From the NCBI GenBank assembly GCA_028284485.1, contig JANQRQ010000290.1, positions 1 to 64,000 of the forward strand: DNA of 64,000 bases, given 5' to 3'. The DNA comes from Planctomycetaceae bacterium (GTDB lineage Bacteria; Planctomycetota; Planctomycetia; Planctomycetales; Planctomycetaceae). How positions within the stretch are numbered: position 1 is the stretch's first letter; the number at the start of each line of letters is the position of its first letter. The notes beneath the pieces were generated by a model that did no database searches, was not told where the DNA came from, and saw only the letters and a list, made by a program, of their open reading frames with translations. The position numbers and the translations under genes are program-made. Positions 56,919 through 64,000 of the stretch are shown in pieces.

Positions 56919-58394
56919 TTCCAGGTTCATGGTAACCGTTTTCGCTTCGGTGTAGTTGGCCAGAGCCGCCTCGCCCAATTCACGACCGATGCCGCTCATC
57001 TTGAAACCACCAAATGGCGCACCGGCATCGAACACGTCGTAGCAGTTGATCCAGACCGTACCCGCTCGCACGCTGTCGGCAATGCGATGGGCCTTGGCAA
57101 CGTCTCGTGTCCATACGGCGGCTGCCAACCCATAAAAGGATCGATTGGCTCGATCAATAACTTCCTCGACGCCATTGAATGGCAATATGCTCAAGACCGG
57201 CCCGAATATTTCTTCCTGGGCGATGGACATTTCGTCGGTGACGTTATCGAAAATCGTCGGCTCGACGAAATAGCCTTTGTCGCCGAATCGCGATCCGCCG
57301 GTCACACAGGAAGCCCCTTCGGCATTCCCTTTTTCGATATACGAAAGAATTTTGTCGAATTGTGCCTGATCGACCTGCGGACCTTGAGATGTTCCGGTGT
57401 CAAACGGATCGCCCAGTTTCCGGCCCTTGGCACGGGCAATCACTTTCTCGACAAACTCTTCATGCACCGATTCTTCAACAAACAACCGGCTGCCCGCACA
57501 GCAACATTGGCCCTGGTTGAAGAACAAACCAAATTCCGCGCCCGCCACAGCGGCATCGATGTCGGCATCGGCAAAGACGACGTTGGGACTTTTGCCACCC
57601 AGCTCGAACGTTAACCGTTTCAGGGTCTGTGCGGCGTCTGCCATGATGATTTGGGCCGTCTTGTGCTCACCCGTAAATGCAATTTTGTCGACATCGGGGT
57701 GTTTGACCAACGCCGCCCCGGCGGTTGGTCCATAACCGGGAACGATGTTGATGACCCCCTCAGGGAATCCGGCCTCCATCGCCAGTTCGCCCATCCGCAA
57801 GCAGGTTAATGGAGTTTGCTCCGCCGGTTTCATGACGATGGTGCACCCTGCCGCCAGCGCCGGCCCCCACTTCCAGGCGACCATCAGCATGGGGAAGTTC
57901 CAGGGAATGATTTGGCCAGCCACTCCCACCGGTTCGCGCTTCGTGTAGCAGAAGTAATTCCCACGGATTGGAATGGTGTCCCCGTGAATCTTGTCCGCCC
58001 AACCGGCGTAGTACCGCAGGCAATCGATCACCAGGGGCAAATCAGCCGCCCGCGAATCGTTAATTGGTTTCCCGTTGTCGAGCGTTTCCAAAGCGGCCAG
58101 TTCGTCGAAATTCTCTTCGACCAGGTCGGCCAATCGATTCAACAGCCGGCCACGGTCGCGCGCATCCATCGACCGCCATGGCCCCGATTCAAATGCATTT
58201 CGGGCGGCTTTAACCGCCAAGGCAATATCTTCAGCATCGCCCTCGGCAACATCGGCAATCTTTTCTTCCGTGGCCGGATTCATCGTGGCAAAGGTTTTCC
58301 CGCTGACTGCGTCGCACCATTCGCCACCAATCAGCATCTTCGTTTGACGAACTTTGGGTTTGTCGAATGTCGCGTTTTCGGTAATTGTCGCCAT
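56916..58394 (-). CDS. NAD(P)-dependent aldehyde dehydrogenase
   Basis: 492 residues, ALDH superfamily type 1. [26 protein letters not shown] (Glu 264) and [13 protein letters not shown] (catalytic Cys likely 298) are present. The usual FTGSTEVG loop reads FTGEHKTAQ, an unusual change in the NAD site. GGGAGG precedes ATG 58394; the longer frame is not supported. Divergent from pdxJ. Confidence 0.94.
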   Translation of the reverse strand: MATITENATFDKPKVRQTKMLIGGEWCDAVSGKTFATMNPATEEKIADVAEGDAEDIALAVKAARNAFESGPWRSMDARDRGRLLNRLADLVEENFDELAALETLDNGKPINDSRAADLPLVIDCLRYYAGWADKIHGDTIPIRGNYFCYTKREPVGVAGQIIPWNFPMLMVAWKWGPALAAGCTIVMKPAEQTPLTCLRMGELAMEAGFPEGVINIVPGYGPTAGAALVKHPDVDKIAFTGEHKTAQIIMADAAQTLKRLTFELGGKSPNVVFADADIDAAVAGAEFGLFFNQGQCCCAGSRLFVEESVHEEFVEKVIARAKGRKLGDPFDTGTSQGPQVDQAQFDKILSYIEKGNAEGASCVTGGSRFGDKGYFVEPTIFDNVTDEMSIAQEEIFGPVLSILPFNGVEEVIDRANRSFYGLAAAVWTRDVAKAHRIADSVRAGTVWINCYDVFDAGAPFGGFKMSGIGRELGEAALANYTEAKTVTMNLE

Positions 58395-58637
58395 GAATAT
58401 TCCTCCCATGAAGCAGAGACTGAGCGAAAGCGGCGCTGGAACTGTTTGCGGCGAATTCGTCGCCACCAAATGAATTCGGATTGCAAAGAGACTTAACGAA
58501 ACGTGAATGTGATTGTACCAAGTCTGTGTTTCCTCGAACAGAAGCCCAAGGTGTGAACTCGCCGGTCGTTTCGTGTGTCTGAAAGAATGTCTATAATCGC
58601 AGGCTGCAATTGTCCTTTTATCCATTGGGAGTCACTT
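58395..58637. other. Divergent intergenic region
   Basis: About 243 bases between the ALDH start and the pdxJ start. GGGAG upstream of ATG 58638 is the pdxJ ribosome binding site. Nothing else was recognised. Confidence 0.4.
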
Positions 58638-59363
58638 ATGCCCGCATTGGGGGTCAATATCGATCACGTGGCGACAATCCGTCAGGCACGGCGCACGATT
58701 GAACCCGATCCTGTTTGGGCGGCCGCCTTGGCTGAACTTGCCGGCGCGGACGGCATAACGATCCACTTGCGGGAAGACCGTCGGCATATCCAGGATCGCG
58801 ATTTGCGGGTTCTTAAAGAAACGGTGCAGGTCAAACTGAACCTGGAAATGGCCGCTTCCGACGAGATCACCGACATTGCCCTCGATGTGTTACCGGGTCA
58901 AGCCACGCTCGTTCCCGAAAAGCGCGAGGAGGTGACAACCGAGGGTGGACTCGACGTCATCGCGAATAGTGACCGGGTCGCCGCTTGCGTCGAACGTCTG
59001 AAGAACGCCGGAATCGAAGTCAGTCTGTTTATCGATCCCGACCCGCAGCAAATCGCCGCCTCTCGAAAAGCCGGCGTGGGAGCTGTCGAATTGCATACCG
59101 GGCGATATGCCGATGCGTCGACGTCCGAAGAGCAGGATCACGAGTTTGAAGTCTTGACCGAGGCAGGCCGCACCGCCCGAGAAGAGGGTTTGTTACTGCA
59201 CATGGGGCATGGATTGACCTACCGCAACGTTTCGCGGGTCGCTGCGATCCCGGGCGTTTGCGAATTCAACATCGGTCACAGCATTGTTTCGCGGGCAGTC
59301 CTGGTTGGATTTGAGCAAGCTGTTCGCGAGATGAAAGCCCTCGTCAGCGGCGCACCACCATAA
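58638..59363 (+). CDS. pdxJ: Pyridoxine 5'-phosphate synthase
   Basis: 241 residues. It closes the ring of pyridoxine-5-phosphate from DXP and aminohydroxyacetone phosphate. [56 protein letters not shown] and [11 protein letters not shown] are conserved. ATG 58638 with GGGAG upstream is chosen; the frame extends 21 codons further without homology. Confidence 0.96.
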   Translation: MPALGVNIDHVATIRQARRTIEPDPVWAAALAELAGADGITIHLREDRRHIQDRDLRVLKETVQVKLNLEMAASDEITDIALDVLPGQATLVPEKREEVTTEGGLDVIANSDRVAACVERLKNAGIEVSLFIDPDPQQIAASRKAGVGAVELHTGRYADASTSEEQDHEFEVLTEAGRTAREEGLLLHMGHGLTYRNVSRVAAIPGVCEFNIGHSIVSRAVLVGFEQAVREMKALVSGAPP

Positions 59364-59552
59364 CCATTCCTTATTCCCAGACTGCTTAATCGGAACGCCC
59401 CCGGCTGCGTTCAGCCTATTCCCAGCTCGAATTCGGACTTTTCTTCTTGCCTGTGCACGACATGCTTGGCACAGTGGATTCTTACGAATTTGGGACAATT
59501 CTCGAGCAGCTCGACCGGTGTCACATCTTGATTACCGGACCGTCGGGCGACT

Positions 59553-59569
59553 CTGGCCACTACGGCCAG
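59553..59569 (+). promoter_or_regulatory. Hairpin just upstream of a ribosome binding site
   Basis: CTGGCC, loop ACTAC, GGCCAG, then GGGGGT (59572-59577) and the GTG at 59583. The stem sits 3 bases from the Shine-Dalgarno region, so it might affect ribosome access. No ligand or protein binding is indicated. Confidence 0.3.
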
Positions 59570-59582
59570 CTGGGGGTCACAC

Positions 59583-60857
59583 GTGAAGAAAGTCATTGTG
59601 GTTGCGTCTCTCCTTCTTTCCGCATTCATCCCGTCGATTTACGGCGGGGAATTGCCGACAGCCACGCCGGAAGAAGTCGGGTTATCTTCGGAAACGCTGG
59701 CAACCATTCGGCCAACGATGCAAAAACTTGTTGACGACCAACAGGTCGCCGGCGTAATTACTATGATCGCCCGTCGCGGCAAAGTCGTGCATTTCGAATC
59801 GGTTGGAATGCAAAACATCGACGCCGGAATCCCCATGCAGCCCGACACGATTTGCCGCTTCTATTCCATGACCAAACCGATTGCCAGCACAGCCATCATG
59901 ATGCTGGCCGAACGTGGGAAACTGGACCTTGACGACCCGGCATCGAAATACGTCCCGCAATTCCGTGGATTGAAAGTTGAGACCGGGAATTCCGATTCCC
60001 ATGTGGGGCTACAGACCGAAGCGGCGAAGCGTGACATCACAGTTCGCGATTTATTGCGCCATACGGCCGGTCTGACCTACGGGTATTTCGGCGATACAGT
60101 TGTCGACCGCATGTACCGCGAAGTTGAGATTTTGGATCGACAGGACTCCCTGCAACAGACGATCGACAAACTGGCAGGGATCCCTTTGCTGTATCAACCG
60201 GGAACACGTTGGCATTACAGCGTCTCGGTCGACGTGTTGGGACACATCGTGGAAGTTGTTTCGCAAAAATCGCTGGATCAGTTCTTTCAAGAAGAGATCT
60301 TTGCACCGCTCGATATGCACGACACCGGTTTTTACGTTCCGGCTGAGAAGCAACACCGCTTTGCCGCCAACTATGGCCCGAACATTACCGGGGGATTGCG
60401 GGTGATTGACGACCCCGAAACGGGCAAGTATCTCGAACCGGTTCCATTACTTTCGGGGGGAGGCGGCTTGGTTTCGACAGCCCGCGATTACATGCGCTTC
60501 TGCCAAATGTTCCTGAATAAGGGGGAACTACAAAGCCAACGTGTGCTACAGGAAAACAGCGTCGAAGCGATGACGACCAACCAATTAGACCCGGGACTTT
60601 ATCCCATCGCCTTATCAGGCGTCGAACGACAAGGCGTCGGCTTTGGATTGGGATTCTCGGTCGTTGTCGAACCGATTCCGTACGCATCGTACGTGCCGAT
60701 CGGCGAATACGGGTGGGGAGGCGCCGCGAGCACGCATTTCTGGATCTCGCCTGAGGACGACTTGGCTGTCCTTGTGCTTACGCAATTCATGCCGTTTTCA
60801 CTGCGACTGGAAAATGCAGTCAAGCCGATCGTCTACGACGCGATCATCGATCGGTAA
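59583..60857 (+). CDS. Serine hydrolase, class C beta-lactamase-like
   Basis: 424 residues from a GTG. Signal peptide to about 22. SxxK is SMTK (95-98), then an HYSVSVDVLG in place of YxN and a terminal YGWGGAASTHFW, typical of EstB/PBP4*-like esterase-hydrolases. Envelope esterase or penicillin-binding role is likely. A perfect six-base stem with five-base loop (59553-59569) lies directly before its binding site. Confidence 0.88.
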   Translation: MKKVIVVASLLLSAFIPSIYGGELPTATPEEVGLSSETLATIRPTMQKLVDDQQVAGVITMIARRGKVVHFESVGMQNIDAGIPMQPDTICRFYSMTKPIASTAIMMLAERGKLDLDDPASKYVPQFRGLKVETGNSDSHVGLQTEAAKRDITVRDLLRHTAGLTYGYFGDTVVDRMYREVEILDRQDSLQQTIDKLAGIPLLYQPGTRWHYSVSVDVLGHIVEVVSQKSLDQFFQEEIFAPLDMHDTGFYVPAEKQHRFAANYGPNITGGLRVIDDPETGKYLEPVPLLSGGGGLVSTARDYMRFCQMFLNKGELQSQRVLQENSVEAMTTNQLDPGLYPIALSGVERQGVGFGLGFSVVVEPIPYASYVPIGEYGWGGAASTHFWISPEDDLAVLVLTQFMPFSLRLENAVKPIVYDAIIDR

Positions 60858-60929
60858 CCGATCGCGACTCCCTGGCCGCACAACCGCAGGAGCGCTCTCT
60901 GTAACTTGCTCACATACCCGGCGTCTCGG

Positions 60930-61787
60930 TTACGGAATGTAGAAGACAAAAACTCGACAGGTGACCGCTTGCGGCCTGCCGGGATAGGGATGCACGCGGA
61001 TCTGTACCTGGTTCTTCTGTGGAACAGCGTCGATGAACGAAATCGGGGGGGGACCTTCAATCGGACCGGTTTCCGGTGAAAACAACGGGACCAATAGCGC
61101 CCCTAAAACACGAGAGCCGAAAACGGCCGGTTCATTGTTGCGCGTCAGCAGGAAATCGTAATATCTGTTTCCCAAGTCGAACGACGTGTTGAAAACATCC
61201 GTCCGCGACCCACGCGATCCTGCTTGCGAAATCGCCCGCGACAATCGATTCAGTTCCGGCTGGATTTCTTCGCTGATCGCCGTTTCCAGGTCGCGGATTC
61301 GTTGATTGGTCGACGCCAACCGCTCGTTGATCGCCGACTGTTGTCGGGAGACCGAGGTTTTGTATTCCTGAAATTCTTCCGTCAGGCTCGTGACAATCGC
61401 AACCAGGTTCTCCTTGTCGGTCTCGGCCTTTTCGATGAATGCCGCCTGGTTCCTTTCGAGAGTATCGACCTTGGTCGGATAGTTAGAGTCTTGTAGTTGT
61501 TGCTCGAGCCCGGCAATCGATTCCTGAAAGCTACCCACTTCGGTAGCCACTGTTGCTTTCAGAGAATCGACGGTACCCAACATGGCGACAGCCTCGGTGT
61601 TGACCTCTTCGATTCGCTCCTCAGATTGATTGAATCTCAAAACCGAAGAGATAAGCACTGCCGAAACAGCCGTCACAGCGACGATCCACCCGAAAAATGA
61701 TAGCTGCGCCCAGAAACGCGAGCGCTTGGCGTCCTTTAATGGGTCCGGTTCAATGCCATCCAATTGTGAATGAGACGCATCGTTCAT
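60930..61787 (-). CDS. Membrane-anchored coiled-coil protein
   Basis: 285 residues. One hydrophobic segment (about 30-50) precedes a long coiled coil (about 55-190; EERIEEVNTEAVAML, SVSRQQSAINERLAS). A C-terminal compact region ends the protein. No homologue was recognised. GAGGTGA upstream of the ATG. It lies 21 bases downstream of the polytopic membrane protein gene on the same strand, so the two may be cotranscribed. Confidence 0.68.
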   Translation of the reverse strand: MNDASHSQLDGIEPDPLKDAKRSRFWAQLSFFGWIVAVTAVSAVLISSVLRFNQSEERIEEVNTEAVAMLGTVDSLKATVATEVGSFQESIAGLEQQLQDSNYPTKVDTLERNQAAFIEKAETDKENLVAIVTSLTEEFQEYKTSVSRQQSAINERLASTNQRIRDLETAISEEIQPELNRLSRAISQAGSRGSRTDVFNTSFDLGNRYYDFLLTRNNEPAVFGSRVLGALLVPLFSPETGPIEGPPPISFIDAVPQKNQVQIRVHPYPGRPQAVTCRVFVFYIP

Positions 61788-61808
61788 TGGCAGTCACCTC
61801 TGAATCAT

Positions 61809-62561
61809 TTATCGCCACCCGAGATGGCGCATCGACTCTTCGTATTTGTCCTGGTCACAATCTAAGAGCGCGGCACGTAGGCCGAGGTAGTAATCTTGAC
61901 GCCGATCAAGGTGTTTCGCATAGAAGGTCACACCCAGCCAAACAGCCAGACACCATGCAACCAAGCCACACCATAAAACATTCATTGTTACCACAGCGAT
62001 GATTCCGAATATCATCGCCAGGCAGAACAGCACACATAAAATGACAAAACAAATTCGCAACGGACGCTTCTCGTACGACCGCTGGCTGTCAACGTCGGGA
62101 ATCATTGCGGCCTGCACCTGTTCACATTTTTCAATCCACCGCTTTTTTCGTTGGGACCCTATTCCCGGTGCAGCGCCGATAGTCTTTCCGGCTGTCAAAA
62201 TCCGGACAAGTTCAAACAGTCCAAACAAAACGGCCGCCGCAATAAATGCGACTGCCGCAATCGGTGAATTGTTAACAGCGAACTCTTTGAAACCGAACTG
62301 TTGATGCGGAAAGAACTTCGCCAGGAACGAAGGGATCGCAGCACTCAAACCTGCCAGGGAGATCAACCAAGTCGCGACACGCCGAAACCAATAGTCAGGA
62401 TGCCGGGCCATCATCACGACGAAGACAACGACGCCGACCAGCAAGATCCATGTCCATTCCCACATCGGGGCGTAGTAAACCAACGCGGTTTGGCCGATCG
62501 CGACCAAAGCCGCGCCGATCGAATACCAAACCCAGCGATCGGAGTCCGTGGCAGCGCCCAT
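61809..62561 (-). CDS. Polytopic membrane protein
   Basis: 250 residues with about six hydrophobic segments: residues ~13-30, 33-48, 62-82, 92-115, 172-190 and 193-208. Tail is charged, with a KHLDRRQDYYLGLRAALL stretch. No domain was recognised. ATG follows GGAAGA. It is likely paired with the coiled-coil gene 21 bases downstream. Confidence 0.65.
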   Translation of the reverse strand: MGAATDSDRWVWYSIGAALVAIGQTALVYYAPMWEWTWILLVGVVVFVVMMARHPDYWFRRVATWLISLAGLSAAIPSFLAKFFPHQQFGFKEFAVNNSPIAAVAFIAAAVLFGLFELVRILTAGKTIGAAPGIGSQRKKRWIEKCEQVQAAMIPDVDSQRSYEKRPLRICFVILCVLFCLAMIFGIIAVVTMNVLWCGLVAWCLAVWLGVTFYAKHLDRRQDYYLGLRAALLDCDQDKYEESMRHLGWR

Positions 62562-62794
62562 ATCAACGGTCTTCCAGCGGGGGACGGCTGATGGCCAGCA
62601 GTTATTGCGGATACAAAGAGGGGACTCTCCGGGATACGTCTCATGATACCGATCGAAGTTCGGCTAAAAAACCGGACATTTGTAATTCTCTGGTCAAATG
62701 GTTGCCCCAACTGATGGGGAGCCTACAGCGTTGAATTCCCTTTCGCGGCAACGCAGAATAGTTCTCCCGAAACCAACCGGAAATCGAGGCATTC

Positions 62795-63286
62795 ATGAGC
62801 GAAATCGAAGTCGTCTTGCGGACATGGGAGTTCAATCGCGGTCGGACCCTGGCCCTCCTCGATGCCGTCGCCGAACAACCCAATCCGCAAGTTGTGCTTG
62901 GTTGGCGCCCAGGGCCGAATCGGGCACACATTGCGTGGCAATTGATGCACGTCGCCATTGCGGAGGAACTCTTCGCAACCGAACGGTTTTCCGGCTCGGC
63001 CCCCGAATTCGCCAATCTCGTCCCCCGCTTTCAAGGTGGCAGCACACCCGACGACGACATTCCCTCGGTCGACGAAATCCGCCAAGTCCTCGAGGCCACG
63101 CGCGGGCACCTCGTTGACCTGCTATCCGGTTTGAGCGACAGCGACTTGGAAATGGTTCCCGAACCACTGCAAGAACGCGGCTGGGATCTCCGCACCGTTT
63201 TGCAGGTACTTTCCTGGCACGAACCACATCACCAAGGGCAAGCACACATCACGCTGAATTTGTACAAGGCGGCTCATGATGGCTGA
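62795..63286 (+). CDS. DinB family protein
   Basis: 163 residues, a four-helix DinB/YfiT-like fold. His ligands are suggested by HIAWQLMHVAIAEE and SWHEPHHQGQAHI, the usual three-His metal site. Members act as thiol transferases or stress proteins; a specific role cannot be given. It overlaps the start of the downstream Rdx-like gene by about 11 bases. Confidence 0.85.
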   Translation: MSEIEVVLRTWEFNRGRTLALLDAVAEQPNPQVVLGWRPGPNRAHIAWQLMHVAIAEELFATERFSGSAPEFANLVPRFQGGSTPDDDIPSVDEIRQVLEATRGHLVDLLSGLSDSDLEMVPEPLQERGWDLRTVLQVLSWHEPHHQGQAHITLNLYKAAHDG

Positions 63287-63554
63287 TCCCGACGTGGTCA
63301 TCAAATACTGCAGCTTGTGCGGGTTTAAGCAGCATGCCGATCCGATCGCAGAATCCATTGAGAAGGAACTGGGCCTTTCAGCCGAGCTGCGCGAAGGGTC
63401 TTGGGGGGCGTTTCAGATCGTCCACGGGCAAGACGAGGTCTTCAATCGCTGGAAGACCCGAGGCCTACTCGGACGGTTGGGATTCGGAAAAACACCCACC
63501 CCCGAAGAAATTGTGGAACGACTGCGAACGCGATTGGCCGAATCACAAGCATAA
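63276..63554 (+). CDS. Rdx (SelW/SelT/SelH-like) redox protein
   Basis: 92 residues. VVIKYCSLCGFKQHADPIAE contains the CxxC (Cys 12 and 15) at the N-terminus, as in SelW-like thioredoxin-fold proteins; GAFQIVHGQDEVFNRW and TPEEIVERLR are consistent with Rdx domains. The start overlaps the DinB stop. Eukaryotic family members use Sec at the second position; here it is Cys. Confidence 0.8.
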   Translation: MMADPDVVIKYCSLCGFKQHADPIAESIEKELGLSAELREGSWGAFQIVHGQDEVFNRWKTRGLLGRLGFGKTPTPEEIVERLRTRLAESQA

Positions 63555-63695
63555 GCGGATTGCCGAAAGCCCGATCACAAACTCGACTGGGACGATGCAG
63601 CGGTCATTCTGGATCAACGTTGCTACCCTGATCGAAACAGATCATCATCTTCAACGATCTTTAGCGCCACCAAGCTTGTGCTTCGACATTGTGGC

Positions 63696-64000
63696 TCACT
63701 CAAACTCAATCGCCGAACCGACGCGTAGTTTGCGAAACTTCACTACCGTTTTGTGGTTTTGCAGACCGAGATACCCTTCGAGGTTTCGCAACGCAAGCCC
63801 GGCATGCTCTTTGTCTGAGGTGTCGACCACCGTTACGCCGTTGTGCACCGTCGTAATGTGATGGCCCAAACAGTTGATCTCTAAGGTGTTCCACTGGCCC
63901 GGTGGTTTGCCCACATGCGGCGTCGCGCCCGCGAAATCGTAAACCGAAGCACAATACTGGTACGGCTTCAAGTTGCGATACTGGGCTGCGGAATCGTCCA
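63696..64000 (-). CDS. DUF1080 (3-keto-disaccharide hydrolase-like) protein, truncated at the right edge
   Basis: A minus-strand frame runs in from beyond the window and ends at TGA (63696-63698). Visible are about 101 residues: AQYRNLKPYQYC, PPGQWNTLEINCLGHHITTV, HNGVTVVDTSD and GYLGLQNHKTVVKFRKLRV. This is the C-terminal beta-sandwich of DUF1080, abundant in planctomycetes. The N-terminus and any signal peptide lie outside. Confidence 0.8.
   Translation of the reverse strand, partial: DDSAAQYRNLKPYQYCASVYDFAGATPHVGKPPGQWNTLEINCLGHHITTVHNGVTVVDTSDKEHAGLALRNLEGYLGLQNHKTVVKFRKLRVGSAIEFE

Noticed and set aside
1-64000. CRISPR arrays, prophage or integrative element
   Set aside because: No regularly spaced direct repeats, integrase, phage structural gene or transposase was recognised in the window.

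Overview
The window reads as a chromosomal segment of a Gram-negative planctomycete (phylum Planctomycetota). The signs are: two MJ0042-type zinc-ribbon membrane proteins, one with a DUF1559-like core; a DUF1080 domain; a WD40 fused to a Gfo/Idh oxidoreductase; bacterial methanofuran/H4MPT-type C1 genes (mfnD/mfnF-like); Kdo/LPS genes; and loosely packed gene groups separated by structured intergenic repeats. Genus cannot be fixed from sequence alone. No rRNA, tRNA, CRISPR array, prophage, integrase or recognisable transposase is visible.

Layout. 1-7.6 kb: an edge-truncated zinc-ribbon membrane protein, a serine beta-lactamase-like/VanX-like fusion, a phosphofructokinase with pyrophosphate-type signature residues, HtpG and a small lipoprotein. 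8.1-12.1 kb: KdsD followed by a 971-residue, N-terminally anchored OstA/LptA-like protein, recalling the kdsD-lptC-lptA order of proteobacteria. 12.2-16 kb: a WD40-Gfo/Idh fusion divergent from a second Gfo/Idh protein. 16.3-20.2 kb: a minus-strand run with an mfnF-like/mfnD-like pair (4-base overlap) and a TrkA/2Fe-2S ferredoxin pair (4-base overlap). 20.4-24.9 kb: TrpF, DUF1015, a phosphotransferase/P-loop kinase fusion and a stand-alone receiver. 25-32 kb (minus): a symporter and lipoprotein pair, KdsA, a HAD-diacylglycerol kinase fusion, an enolase-superfamily enzyme and GroES. 32.8-36.3 kb: a small conserved protein, DUF456, a TIGR04283-type glycosyltransferase, a thioredoxin-like protein and CoaD. 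36.7-38.3 kb: three tandem small heat-shock proteins. 38.3-43.2 kb: a coupled HlyD/FtsX/ATPase exporter and a BFD-like ferredoxin. 43.3-48 kb: two paralogous zinc-ribbon/STN-like proteins and IspD. 48.5-53.4 kb: a sigma-54 activator with a GAFTSA loop and a near-consensus -24/-12 promoter, facing a very large polytopic spermidine-synthase-like protein. 53.8-64 kb: MDR dehydrogenase, M28-PDZ peptidase, aldehyde dehydrogenase, PdxJ, a class C serine hydrolase, two membrane proteins, DinB, an Rdx/SelW-like protein and an edge-truncated DUF1080 protein.

Themes. Envelope biology is prominent: Kdo synthesis (kdsD, kdsA), OstA-like transport, peptidoglycan-directed enzymes, lipid kinase and exporter. 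Proteostasis is also rich: HtpG, GroES and three Hsp20 proteins.

The least explained signal is non-coding. About seven copies of a ~100-bp structured repeat, plus two copies of a second ~97-bp repeat, lie in gaps between genes in both orientations. Several have their edge exactly on the stop codon of the neighbouring gene.
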